Shown here: one piece after another, positions 33,431 to 45,819 of the stretch | How positions within the stretch are numbered: the first letter of the stretch is position 1 | Layout: every line of letters starts with the position of its first letter | Assembly (NCBI GenBank): GCA_965153455.1 | Contig: OZ234494.1 | Span: 25,163,354-25,227,353, forward strand | DNA: 64,000 bases | Direction: 5' to 3' | Origin: Sphagnum compactum | Taxonomy: Eukaryota; Bryophyta; Sphagnopsida; Sphagnales | Position numbers and translations under genes: made by a program | The notes under the pieces: model-generated | What the model saw: the letters and a program-made list of their open reading frames with translations, nothing else | Told to the model about the DNA's origin: nothing | Databases searched by the model: none

Positions 33431-34257
33431 TAATGAAGTACTGAGAGGAACTCATGTGGAAGTACTTACTCCGGACCTGCCCTGAGTTGATTTTACCAAA
33501 TGACTGCGCTGATTTTGCGTCAGGCGACTGCGTGATTTTTGACCTGGACCAAAGGCGCTGCTCAAAGTGAAGAGATTGTAAAAAACTTTTGGGGGCTTGC
33601 AGAGACAAAGAAGACAGATTTTCACATGGGTGTAAGATTTTTGGGGGGGGGGGGGGGGCAGGCCAGAAAACTTTTTGAGGGCTAAACTTTGGGCTTTTAA
33701 TGTTTTGAACCAATGTGTGAGTGACAGCTGGAAATTCAGCTGTTCCTCCTCCATAGGCTGCTTATAATTTTTAAAATCTTCTTTATGTATCCCATAATAT
33801 AAGTAAGCTCTCGGGCGGGGGGGGGGGGTCAGCACGATAAAGAACCGGAGTGGGCCATGGGAAGGACCGGGCGAGGGGGAGCTCGACGGGTGCATTATGC
33901 ACTGGGTTCACACTAGCATTGTAAATGGAAGGTGGACATATGAGGTTGATGGAAAAAGAAATTTAACATTTGGACATGAGATGAGGCAAAATAAGTGGCC
34001 AAAGTTGCACATACAATGGTCATTGGCGCACATGCAAAAAAAAAGAAAAAGAAAAAAAAAGCAAGCTATTTTTACTGTTCTAGGGCATGTTGTTGAGCCC
34101 AAACCATTCTGGTCTGCACTGACATTTAAGGGTTAATAGGTAGGTTGTAAAAAAAAGCAACTGAGCTAACCAGTATGGTTAGCTGTTGAATTGAAATGCA
34201 ACAGAAAATTATTTCCTCATCACTTACCATCCATCCTTCATGGTGTGCCGGTGGGTG

Positions 34258-34297
34258 TTGGGGGGAGGGGGAGGGGGAGGGGGAGGGCGGGGGGGGT
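34258..34297 (+). repeat. (GGGGGA)n G-quadruplex-prone minisatellite
   Basis: Four to five GGGGGA units are followed by GGGCGGGGGGG, satisfying a simple four-run G-quadruplex pattern with one-base loops. No adjacent gene suggests a regulatory role. Confidence 0.75.
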
Positions 34298-34733
34298 GAC
34301 TCAACAAAGGAAGGATGTCAGGAGGAGGAAACCAACCCAATTATGCAACTCAGCTTCGGATGGAAGAAGTTTTGATTGCAATTGAAACACCCTGATGCCA
34401 TTGAATTAGAGTGTGCTTGTAAATGCAAATCTTAGTATACATCCTGCACATCATCCAAAATTTCCCAAATTTTGCAAGGCTCTGTCCACACAGCATTATA
34501 GAATAATTGGGAGAGCTTTGTGGTTTGAAGAATTAGGTACTAAATTTTACCATGAGTGATTAGAAGGATTAGACCAGTGTTGTACTGGTATATAGGGAGC
34601 AACCTAGCTATTTAGTACTGGTATGTATATTGGTATGGAAGAACATCCCAGTACAACACCTGAGGCAATACCAGCCTAATACCAGTACCAGACTGGTATT
34701 AACCAGAGATAATACCAGCCTATACCAGGTTTA

Positions 34734-35068
34734 GAGAATCTCCACCGATGCTCAGTATGTGACTCTGGACTGGAAATCTTTGATGAGGTTCATCAATGAA
34801 ATCCAGTGAATCCATTGGAACACTCCTGGGACCCTGAAAAGATGCAGATCTTTCAGAGCCCTGGAACTGTCTGAAAAAGACTCCCTCCCTGTTTCTGATT
34901 GGCTAGATAGTTTGATTGGTCCAAGTGGACTGCTTCTAGTAGTCTCTCACCCACTTGCAATCCCAGTTTCAGTTTAATGGTGGGGTTGGAAAAAGTTAGT
35001 AACTAAAAAAACTTGGATGTGAGAAACATTATTGCAGGGTCACAGAGTGAGCGTTGGTTCAGATGCTC
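34734..35068 (-). mobile_element. Harbinger-like MITE, left member of an inverted pair
   Basis: The left end is GAGAATCTCCACCGATGCTC and the right end, reversed, GAGCATCTGAACCAACGCTC, both followed by TATGTGAC or CTGTGACC-type sequence. Read on the minus strand its interior (CAACCCCACC, GGACCAATCA) matches the MITE at 24,784. TTA precedes it at 34,731-34,733. It is separated from the next MITE by only six bases. Confidence 0.65.
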
Positions 35069-35074
35069 ATCTAT

Positions 35075-35400
35075 GAGCATCTCTAGCTGTGCTCCGTATG
35101 TGACCCTGCAAAAGTATTTTCCCATCCAAGTTTAGTTATTTACTTTTTTGCAACCCCACACATAAAACCAAGACTGGGACAGAAAATGGGTGGGGGACTA
35201 CTAGTAGCAAACCACCTGGACCAATCAGAAATAGTGAGCACCAGTCAAATCATATTTATTACAGTCTTTTTTGGAGGTGCACACCTTTGCTGTGCCCTTT
35301 ACCAGCCACCGCAAACTCTGAGCCAAACCGGCATATGCTAACTTTTCTTCATCCAATTGTGTTGTGTAAGATCACATACTGAGCACCACTGGAGATGCTC
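35075..35400 (+). mobile_element. Harbinger-like MITE, right member of an inverted pair
   Basis: The left end is GAGCATCTCTAGCTGTGCTC and the right end, reversed, GAGCATCTCCAGTGGTGCTC. The interior shares CCACCTGGACCAATCAGAAA and CTTTTTTGGAGGTGCACACC with the 24,784 element. TTA follows at 35,401-35,403, pairing with the TTA before the left member, as if both had inserted as one unit or one had inserted beside the other. Confidence 0.7.
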
Positions 35401-35603
35401 TTATACCCGTCTGAACACCAGGTTTATACTTACCTCATACTAGGCCAAAATCAGGCTTGGGCCCAATACCAGGACCAGGCCAATATGAAAGTGTTAATAT
35501 TCAATCCAATACCAATACCAGGGTGATATGAAAGTAGTCAAGACTGGTACCCAACTGGTATGTGAAAGTGAACATACCAGTACAGCACTGAATCAGACTC
35601 CGT

Positions 35604-36160
35604 TGAAGGACGATAAGTGGTGTGTGTGTAAGGAAGCGACAGAGCTGGGCACATTCGAAATAAGGGCCTGTGCCCAATTTCAAGAGTAAAAAGCTCTGTT
35701 CCAAGGGCTTTATCACGCATGAAAACTCAATTGATGGAGCGGGTTACTGAACCAATAGCCACGATTGAGACAGTGGTACAACGGAGGACGACTCATAAAA
35801 GCCTACAGAAGAAGGCATTTACAAAACTTGCATGGCTACTTTGTGTCATACAACATATACGACCATTTCTTCACATTACAAAGAAACTAACATGGCTTTT
35901 TAAGGCTTCTATTTATGTTCATGTAAGTGGTGGGTGGCTGAACTGGTTTTGGTTTGATCACCAGTTGTCAAAATGACAACAGCAAGCCTATTCCACATGC
36001 TTGACTCTTGTGCTTCAAGTTGAATCCCGAATGTACTTGTTGCATCTGGTGAAGTCATTGAAGAACATCCAAGAGATCATGTTCAAGAAAGAAAAAAACA
36101 TGCCCAAACCCTAACCCAAGACTAACTCGGTCTAGACATGACCAAAATCTCATGCCAGTC
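35604..36160. other. Intergenic DNA, no gene seen
   Basis: Frames of about 60-85 codons on both strands have no recognisable content. No repeat structure was noticed. Confidence 0.45.
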
Positions 36161-36172
36161 GACACGCTTATG

Positions 36173-36380
36173 GTGCATTCACACTTGATGTTAAGTCAGT
36201 GTTAAATGAAAATCTAGGTGGCATCCTGGGTGGCACCCAATGTTAAATGGGTGATGGCTTAATGTTAAGTGAATGTTAGCTTAATATAAATTCTTCATGA
36301 TAAATAAGTTAAGTCCTAAATGACTAGCATGGTGTTAGGGGACTCAAAACTTGAGTCCCTAACACCAAGTGTGAATGCAC
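36173..36380. mobile_element. MITE with GTGCATTCACACTT terminal inverted repeats
   Basis: GTGCATTCACACTTGATGTTA on the left and, reversed from the right, GTGCATTCACACTTGGTGTTA: 20 of 21 bases agree. Total length is about 208 bp. A subterminal hairpin GGGACTC/GAGTCCC lies near the right end, and TTA occurs within a few bases outside both ends. It is non-coding and AT-rich inside, as expected for a MITE. Confidence 0.75.
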
Positions 36381-36389
36381 TTTTAGTGT

Positions 36390-39340
36390 GAAAAACCAGG
36401 GCCAGCTCAGTGTGAACACAACTAAAATCTTAGTATGTCATTGTGGTCATCCATATAGTGTAAGAAGTTGAGCATGGCCCATGAAAGGAGCAATATTTTG
36501 ACTATTAAAACCTTTAGTTGAAATTTATCTATGATGGAAGGTTGTTTGTTCTGGCCTGGTTTGTTTTGTTTGCTTGTCACATTGAGGTCTCCCATATTCA
36601 TGGTGTCTCTTGTTGTGCTTTTGGTACTGTTGGATGGCCTTCAATGAGTACGGAGTGCAGTGAGTGGGTTTCATAATGTTTCAAGCTCTAGTGGAGAAGT
36701 TCTTGAATATTGAACAATTTTTTCACTGAAAATTCTTCATTTAAATCAAAACTGAAAATTATTGGAGAATTTGGGCACAATCTTGGTAATTTTGGAAAGC
36801 CTTCAATAAATAGGATTTAATGAAGGTGATTTGAATTTTTTTAGATTTAAGTTGTAGGAGATACTAAGTTTTTAGTAGTTTCTGGCATTGGAAATTAATT
36901 AAATTACAAAATTTGGTTTTAGAAGGAAAAATTAGTTGGGTAACAAGTTCACACTTTGGCTAGCACTACCTAGTATCCTTGATACAAATAAAAGTTTACC
37001 ACATTTCAAGGCTATTGGGTGGGGGGTGGGGGTTTGTGGGAGTGCAATAATTATTATTTTTTAATGATCTGATATAAACATTAACGTTTAAGTATGTCAC
37101 ATGTATTAAGAATTGTTCATGACTAAAATTGATTAAATATATCATTTTTCATAGATGGATAAAATGTGATCACACTAATGAAATTAACTTATTAGGCACA
37201 TACCTTTTTTTTCTCTAGGTTTATTGAGAATCTATGGCTTCACGCTATTCACCACATAATCACATAAGTCTTGTCATCATGCATGTATGTTTATGCTACA
37301 CACTAAAATTTAAGCCTAGTTACCTCACACCTCTTCAGGGCTCACCTACATGAAAAAGGAAAACCTTTAAAACTATTTTCCAAATACTCTTTCAAATTTT
37401 CCATTGCCCTTCCCATTATCTTACCTCTCTCTCACACATAGCCTTTGAAATTTTCTCTTTCAAAGTGAAGCTTAAAATCAAAATTATAATTTTTTTGGAT
37501 TTATTCAAAGTCTATGGTTTGAAGTGGTCAATTTTATATCTAATGTTATTATTACATTACTTATTCTTTCAATACCTTTTCAGAAAATAACTTTCTATTC
37601 ATAATATCTACCTCATTCCTTTTCTCTACCCACTTATCTGGACATGAAAAGGCACAATAATGAAAAGGCAAGTGTTATTGTGCTTTCATCATTAACACAT
37701 GCCTTTTCATTATTGTGTCATTTCATGTCCATGTTATACAATAAAATCGAATTTGAGATTGACATAAATAATGATGAACTGTGGAAAACCATATGGGAAG
37801 ATACAAGAGAAATAAAGCCCAGGGGAGGGGGGCAGGGGATCAAAATTAAAGAGGCAAGGCCAATGTAAGTATTCTGAAACCATCTTAACTAACCCTAGTT
37901 AAGAGGACCCAACAATCTACAGTGTTGAGTCAGTGACTACAAAAAGGTGTACTTCATAGGGCTTTACCTTACAAATAAAAAATTGACCTAATTTTTGACC
38001 TAAGAGTTATAGGATTAGTGTAAAAAATATACATAAATAATTATATATGTGGTCTATGGAAAAAAAAAAAAAAAGCTCATATGGTCCATCAGATTGTTAG
38101 AATGGAAACTTCAAATTGTTTTGAGGAGTTAATTTCAATAAATTGGCATTGAAAATATTTCTGAATTTATAATTTATAATATTATAATATTATTTTATTA
38201 TTTAAAAAGGTGTTTAAAAAAGGGTTATGCGTGTGCGCTTTACGCCAAATTTTTTTTTTGTATGTTGTGAAAGGGGTGGATCACATGGGGTGTTATGTTG
38301 TTCTTAGACGTGAGAATGAAGACAGGGTGGTAATTGTACATTCTGCAAGTACATAATTGTCCTCTCCGCATGATGCGATACACTTTACACAAAGTTGTAT
38401 CCAGGCTGGCACGTTCCAATTATGTCAGATTTTTCTGTTGAGGGAGATTTCTGACATGCGGATTCTGTTGTTGTTCTCAACCTCCTATGGGAACAAGGGT
38501 GATAGACATGGGAACAAACAAGTATGTTGTTACTTGTGCCTATTGCCCTTTGTTCCCCATGAATAACTCCAAATAACATGGACCTCATGGCCTCTGGGCC
38601 TACACGTCCTGTCCCGTACATAACTTTCTTGTTTCGTGGTCCTACAACCCAGTGAACGACAACAATTTGTGGTACCTTACAGAAGGAAAAAACAAAATCA
38701 AAAAAAAAAAAAAAAAAACATGTTAAAGGTCTCCTCCGAGATATCTGACTTTTTTTTAAAAATTTTTTTTTAACACATGCAGAAGTGGATTCCTCCGGCA
38801 TTTAATGAGAAAAATAAAACAGGCCATAAGTTTTCTCTCTGCCGGCCATCTGAATTATTTTTGTTCCCATGAACATTGAAGTCGATATGCTCCGCCCCCT
38901 TTCCGGCGGTGACACAAAAGAAAGGCCAATGGGGTGAGATGAGTGTCCACGACAATAACATGGTGACAATCTACCCTTACATGGATCTATGAAAGTAACT
39001 TGGGCATGGTCGCCGTGGGGTCACCTGTCTACCACCTCCAGCCTACACATCTCCAACATGCCTTTTCCTTTTTCCTTTTGCTCACAAAAATGCCTTCTGA
39101 AGTGCACTGAAAGCTCAATCTTATCTCATTTGGGGTTGTTGGTTGCTGGTATCACAACCAGTTTCAAAGATTGTTTTGTTTTCCGTAGTACCATAACGGT
39201 CTTGACGGTGTACACTATAGTACACCAATTAACATTTCGATCATTTTACTTGGCCACGTTTTCTCACAACATTTCACTCTTTTGAGGCTTCTTTTTCTTT
39301 TCCAAAACCCACAAAAAAACACATAATCCCCACAACCCAA
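36390..39340. other. Intergenic DNA, no gene seen
   Basis: AT-rich with A runs (about 38,059-38,074 and 38,701-38,719) and a short near-palindrome pair at 37,640-37,730 (AAAAGGCA.AATAATGAAAAG against CTTTTCATTATTGTG). Frames up to 138 codons overlap on both strands without recognisable content. Confidence 0.45.
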
Positions 39341-39344
39341 ATGT

Positions 39345-39720
39345 GGGTTACCCTGTCTTTGGGCCTGCTTTCACCCCATATCCCCCCTTCTCCCAGTGGT
39401 ATCTGCAAAGTAAGGAAATTTTATTAAATCTCAGTATGAAATGCTGAAACTCAGCATTTCCTGCACAAGGTTCGAGAATAATTATCATAGTTGTACAGGT
39501 AGGAGCAGTGAAAATATATATAGCAGCAATAGAGGCGCGCATGAAAAAAGAAAGACAGGATGAAACTCAGTTTACTACCAAAATTGGTGGAACAACTCGT
39601 TTGGGTCCCAGTTATTTCGTTTTGTAGAATTTTCATTCCCAGTTTCACGTTTGATGCCCTATTATGCTGATACTGGCCATTCTCGCCCCCTAATCGCATG
39701 ACTTTACGGATAACTCTATT
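39345..39720 (+). repeat. Dispersed repeat family C, copy 2
   Basis: TACCCTGTCTTTGGGCCT starts it and GACTTTACGGATAACTCTAT ends it. The first ~220 bp align closely with 23,575-23,830; the middle differs, and the last ~20 bp match again. Its ends help define the family's limits. Confidence 0.6.
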
Positions 39721-39724
39721 AAGA

Positions 39725-42700
39725 CCAATGTTTTGTTTTGTTTTTTCTATTGCTAAGTGTACAATTACTTTTAATTATTTTTTTAATTTAGTGATTGATT
39801 AAAGTGAGTCAACATTACACTTCCTTTAGCTGTAACCAAAATAAAATAAAATATTTGAGTGTGCTTGGAATATCATTTTTTACTCATTTTCATAAAGTTA
39901 TATTTTCATTTTTAAAATTTAAATTTTAGTCAAATGATTTCAATATCATAAATCCTCAAACTACCTTAGTCACATTATTGCTCAAAATTAGGGGAGATTG
40001 ATTTTGCATAATCAAATAACACACATGTGTGATTAAATTTGGAACATAGTAATAAAATGGATGTTGGGTTTTTGCATACTGAAATGTCCATCCCAAGTGG
40101 AAAGGAGGTTTAAAGTTTTCAAATAAGATTCAAGTCATGCAAGGGACCAATCAAGACATGGGATGAATGAAAGAGAATGCAAACACATTTTCACATGAAG
40201 TGAAATTGTGCAAATCAAAGTGAAGCATGCTTTCAAGACTCTTTAATTGAATTCTTATTTTGGGAGGTTGGAAGTCCTAAGGTGTTTCAAATTTTTGAAT
40301 CAAAGCAAGCATCAAACCTTGTTCAACTTCAACCCTTTCTAAACTATTATAAAGGTCTATAACTACTAAAAATATTAGAATAAAGTGGGATTACATTTTC
40401 AAAGAATATATTTAAAGCCTAATCATAGGCCATTTGGAAGGTTGAGCGTCAAACTACAAAAGTGATTCTCAATCATTTAAATGATGTTTTGATGGGTCAA
40501 ATTAACTTTAATTGAATAACTTGATACAATATTTAAAAAATAATTTAAAAAGTTACAAGATAAATGATTAAATCATTGAATTTTATTGTGGTGTGAGGAA
40601 TTTATAGCAACCCCAATTTTGGGATTGGGCAAAAATATCTTTGGGTGATACCACTAGGAATGACTTCAAACAATGGTAAAACTAGTAAAATTACTCAAAC
40701 AATTTTCATGCAACATTTTCTTTCGATTTCTTTCATAATTAGAATTTTTTTTAATCCATTGGATACCAAAGTAAATGACCATTGAAATTTCATTTTCTTA
40801 ATTGCAATGGCCTTTTTAAAAATCATAGTCCTAAACTTTGGAAGTTCATAAGTAAATTATGCCTACTTAATTAATTATTTAATAATAATTTAAAATAAAA
40901 TACCATCAAATGTAGCTTTGCAAAAATGTTATCCCAATAAAAAATTTGAAATATGTTTCAAACATGTGTTCTTAATATGAAAAAAATCTAACAAAAATCC
41001 ATATTTAAGTGTTTCTTAATTTTGTTTTTGTAAAATTCAATGGGTCCAAAAAATGAAGGTGTGACATTCTTAGTGGTACCACATAAAACTATTTTGCCCA
41101 AATTCCACTTGGTAGTATCAAGAAAAATGACCATTTATATATAACATAAGGGGAACATTCCTTATCAAATTTACAAAATACATGAGTAAAAATATAGGGT
41201 GCCATCTATTGATTGTTGGGTAAAAACTATAATTTAATTAATTTTATATTATAGGTATGTATATTCAGAAAACCAACAAAGTCATCCATAAAGTCCCATG
41301 GTTAGGGGGTGAATTCGGCCAGTTTGATCTTGATGGGCCACAAAATTGGTAACATGGGCTGAATTTTTTACAAACGAAATTAATGGGGAACGAAATTAGA
41401 TTTTGCATTAATTTTGGTGCAAAAACTAGTTTTGTCCCCTATGCTTCCTTTTCCTAATTGCCTGCACTACTATTGCTACATTTTCACTACTCTAACATGC
41501 ATTAATGTTATAATTACTCTCAAACCACATGCATCTAATCTTTAGTTTTAACATTTCATGTTTTAACTTAATGAAAAATTATTACTTTGCAATTTTATTT
41601 AATGTATAAATAATATAAGGTATGCATTAATCCCTATATATAGAATTAATATAGGGTGGTTTAAATAGGTGCATATTTAAAAAGTAGATAATAATAAGGC
41701 GATAGAAAATAAGGTGAAAATTTATCTATCCCCCTTCAAACAATACCTTGTAATTTGACGCATGTGGTTTTGCATTTCAACACCTAGTGTCCCTTCAAAG
41801 GAGATACAAAATATACTATAGGAAAGAAAATAATGACTTTTCCCAAGTTTGAGCCATGGTGAGTTTTATGAGTCCATGTCAACTTGTAATTCATCCATGC
41901 AACATTTTTGGTTCCAAATGCAATAATCATTTTTAGTTTGTAGTTTGATATGATTGAAAATTTTCAACTTTAGAAGATTGTCCTAGTTTTGTGCCAATTC
42001 CCTTACATACACGACCTTCTTGTTCAAATGTGAGGAGTTAGAAAACATGCCCAAAAATTTAAATTTTCCACAAAGCATTGTATCAAAACATTTATCCAAA
42101 AACATGCAATACTTTGAAGGTGCATTAGATGAAGATCCATGTCAAAAAGGAAAATGTTGATGAATTGATTTTTTTCATGAACACAATTAAAATAAACATG
42201 TGTATTGGAACTTGTAATTTGGATACTAATGATCATTCATTGATCATCCTTGGTTATATTCATATAATGAAAATTGCCCAAACAACCATGCCATTTTTAA
42301 AGTGTGACATTTCTAAAGAGTGATTAGAAAATGAAAATAAAAATTGCAGCAAGAGTGGCATTAAGAATAGGAAGTTGACTTGGAATTGCATTTTCCAAAA
42401 ATGATCAAAATTTTGATCCATGTCACGAGAAGGGTAAAATTTGGATCCTTTCCAAAGAACATTTTACAAGCTTAATCCTTGTTAAAAGGGGAGCTTATGT
42501 TCTTTTCAAACATTTGGCCAATTAGTAAGAAACTTTTATTGGAGTTAGGAACATTAAAAATATGAATTAAATGATACCTTGGTGCTAAATGCGATCAACA
42601 AGAAATAGAATATTAATTTCACCAACATTCACCAACCCACATGCATTGATTGTTGGTTACTTCGACACCCCGAATCCCTAAATAGCCTAGAATTCTAAGT
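39725..42700. other. Very AT-rich intergenic DNA, no gene seen
   Basis: Nearly 3 kb with dense stop codons in all frames and no tandem or inverted repeats that stood out. Confidence 0.55.
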
Positions 42701-42716
42701 TCTTAAATCAATGTTT

Positions 42717-42998
42717 TTAATTGGTTATATGGTGTGACACCAATATCCACAAGCCAAAGATTTTTTGACTCAACTTTGTGCAACAAATGTTAATCTCAAT
42801 GCCAATATGAACATAAAACATTTTAAGAGTAATAACATATGCAATAGCCTTTTCATTATCATAAAATGATTCGAACAAAGAGTTGTTAGTAAATAAATTA
42901 AGGCCAAAAATATTTGATTCAAGAAACAAAGGGCCACCTAATAACTTTATTAAACAATATGTTGACAATAACAATGATTGTATCAACTTCAATGACAA
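42717..42998 (-). pseudogene. Possible Copia retrotransposon RNase H remnant
   Basis: A 93-codon minus-strand frame contains YDNEKAIAY followed after about ten residues by HIGIEIN. In Ty1/Copia polyproteins the RNase H region has a (Y/C)CDN..AI.IA block followed by an H-(I/V)-(D/E)-(I/V) block at similar spacing. The similarity is short, the frame lacks the usual upstream TSGY/SSTEAEY blocks, and no LTRs were found, so this is at most a decayed fragment. Confidence 0.3.
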
Positions 42999-42999
42999 A

Positions 43000-45240
43000 T
43001 TTAATTTTAGCCTACATATTCAACATCTTATTTTTGTTCAAGATACGAATGTCCAAATCCGTGACACATAGGACACTATAATTTCTCATTATATTATTCG
43101 ACTTGAGTTGCACATTCCCTCTTTTGTTCAAGACTTAACTATGAATGAAGAATCACATAAATATTTTCACTAGATGTAAAACATATAGCATGAAGTGTAA
43201 ACAATGCAAGATCAATAAATAGGCTTGCAATTTTCAATGAACATGAAATACTTAATGTTTAATCAACAGGTGAAATGTTGTACCAAGCAAGTAAGAGTAA
43301 TGACGTGGCAATCCACAAATTATTTTTGATAGTAATTATATATTAGTCTACACTTTGAAGATCCCATAGTCTATGACAAATAGTAAAACTGTAATTAATA
43401 TAAAATATTATAGACTTATTTGGTTGTAACTTAGTTTTGTAAAGTTGTTGATGAAATCTTATACTTTCTTTAGTAAACTAATCATGAACAAGAGAAAAAA
43501 ATGACCACATTTAAAAAGTGATGATGCAATTTTTCAAATGTTGCATATGAAGAATGTCATTTATTTGTAAAATCACCACCACTATTGATTTATCTTTCTT
43601 CTCCCATGCAACTTGATAATGAACAATATATTTTATTTCACAACATTACACCAATATGTGTCCCAATTCACTCAGTATATCATTGGATTTTGATTGAATT
43701 TGAACAAATTTACCATGGCAAAAATTATCAACTCCTTAACTAATGAATAGTGACCAATTGTTATGAATAAGTAAAATCATTAATATTTAATCAAATTCAT
43801 CAATAGTTAATTCACTAGTGCAAATATTCACTAATCAAAATGCATGGAGCCACAAATATTTTTTAATTTTTAAAATCTAATTTGCTAAAATTTGAACTAA
43901 TCAAAGGGTTTGATTTTCATGGCTTGGTCTAGCGATAATTGCAATTTAATCATTAAGTTTTTAATCCAAAAACACAAAAGTGAAAATCCTTTAAGGTGTA
44001 CCATTTAGAACAAAAAGGACCTAATCTTTAATGGCCCATTTTTTCCTTATATTTTGATCTTCATCAAATGAATGAATCAAAAAGTGTCAAATATTTTACA
44101 ATACAATACCTTAAACCATCACAGTACTAGATTCCATCAATATCATCCATTTTATCTCACAGGTACAATGAAATAGGGTTAGGTTAAAAAGTATAGAATA
44201 AAAGGAAATAACAAAATATTGGTACATTTCAAAGAATTTGGACCCACCCCCCTTTGGCCAAGCCAAGTTTGAAAGTAGGTTGCAATGCATGAAAAATGCT
44301 AGTGACAAGGAAGGTATAAAAGTTGTAAATTCAATGTTTTAACATTTTGGATGATAACAATTTTATGTAGTAATTATGAATAAATATAAGTACCAATAAC
44401 AATTAGATTTAAGTATTTTACTTTGATATATACAACTAGATCATGAACATGTTTTATAAAAAATATCTTTGTATAATAATGTTTCAAAGGTTAAAGAATG
44501 TTTCATTATTTCAAGATTGATGAGTGTCTCGCTCTTTTAGAACAAACAAAAGATGAACCATTACAATAATGCTTGGAACTCTTTAAATAGATAAAATTAA
44601 TTATGACGATGCAATGACTTTGTTTGCTCATATTGCAAAAATATTGTGTATTGAAACTTTTAACAATATCTAAAATAAATAAAAATACAAAGCATATTTG
44701 TTTCACTTATATGTGGCAAGCTAAAACAATAGTTGAAATCTACCAAGAACAATAATCGATATTCATGTATATAGTTGTAGGGGTTGAAGCTAGCATGGAA
44801 AATTGAAAGTTCAACTCAAGTTCATTTTGAAATAGGCCAACAAAAAAAGGTTGCCCTTTTGACCCCAATTCATGTCCCTTTTTTCTATTCTCTTTCACAC
44901 CATGCTTATCTTAAATGCTAGAGTTAGGAGGAGAAAGGAGGAAAAAAGGATTAAATTTTTGAAGTATGAAACATATGTTTGGAGAAGTAAGAGAATGTGA
45001 CAATCTTTTGAATAAGACATAGTTGGCAACTATTTATTCTACAAATTTGGAATTTGGAATTGGAACTAGAATGGGGTGCATGGCACCATCCATGAATGAT
45101 GGTAAGCTTGTAAGACATGTGGATGCAAATAAACTCATTATAATGCATTGAAGGATTATTTACATTTGAAAATCTAAAACATTGAATAATGGAATTATCA
45201 AAAAGATTCAATTCACATTTCACTCCTTCTATGGGCACAT
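43000..45240. other. Very AT-rich intergenic DNA, no gene seen
   Basis: No recognisable gene, RNA or repeat. It could include more of the decayed retroelement suggested just upstream, but I could not follow a frame. Confidence 0.5.
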
Positions 45241-45289
45241 TTGTATTAAGCGCAAGTGTAAGATCCCTCCTCTTTTATAAGACGTATAT

Positions 45290-45815
45290 TCATGAATACT
45301 AGTGTAGCTTGTGCCATTGGCCCAAATGTGAACACATTTTCAATTAAAAAAAAACATATGTGAACACATTGAGGGCTCAACTGATTTTTCCTTCCAAACC
45401 CAGTTTTTTGCAATTTGTTTAAATTTCCAGCAACAAAATTCACTCCAAAATCAATATCTTCCACAACTTAGCTCTGAAAATTGTGAAATAAATTTTATTA
45501 AATCTGACTTGCCAAAGGCTTTCCAAGAGCTCCAAGAACACCTCAAAATTCCAATGCAGTTTTCAGTTTCTATTTTTTATGGTACATTGAGAAAATGGTT
45601 CAATAATCAATAGCTTCCACACCGTAGCTCCAAACAGTCTCAAACCAAGTTGGTGCACCCCTACTCATCAAGAGCTTTTATGAAGGTACTCATCAAGAGC
45701 ACGGCATGAAGTGCTTGGCATGAAGTGCTGTGATTTGAAGAGATCTCAGCGTGACAAGATAAAACAAAACAAAAACAAACAAACAAACTACCTTGCTTCA
45801 TAGATAGATAATGTG
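45290..45815 (+). repeat. Dispersed repeat family B, copy 2
   Basis: Partner of 9,560-10,020: TGTGCCATTGGCCCAAATGT start, TTTTTCCTTCCAAACC, TTTATTAAATCTGACT, GGCTTTCCAA, CTCATCAAGAGCTTT, GAGATCTCAGCGTGACAAGA and CTTCATAGATAGATAATG end. It carries an extra internal duplication around CATGAAGTGCT (45,706-45,733). Confidence 0.55.
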
Positions 45816-45819
45816 CCTT

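Larger units (their letters stand above)
34575..35590. mobile_element. hAT-like non-autonomous element, interrupted by a MITE pair
   Basis: The left end CAGTGTTGTACTGGTATAT and the right end, reversed, CAGTGCTGTACTGGTATGTT are terminal inverted repeats. They are flanked by 8-bp sequences GATTAGAC (34,567-34,574) and AATCAGAC (35,591-35,598), which differ only by two transitions, as expected for an aged hAT target duplication. Internal DNA is dense in TACCAG/CTGGTA words. Removing the nested insertion (34,734-35,400 plus one TTA) leaves about 346 bp. No transposase frame. Confidence 0.65.

Noticed and set aside
33255-33895. Minus-strand frames of ~150 codons rich in Pro and Ser
   Set aside because: They translate the complement of G-rich tracts; two overlapping frames are open at once and neither has a domain.
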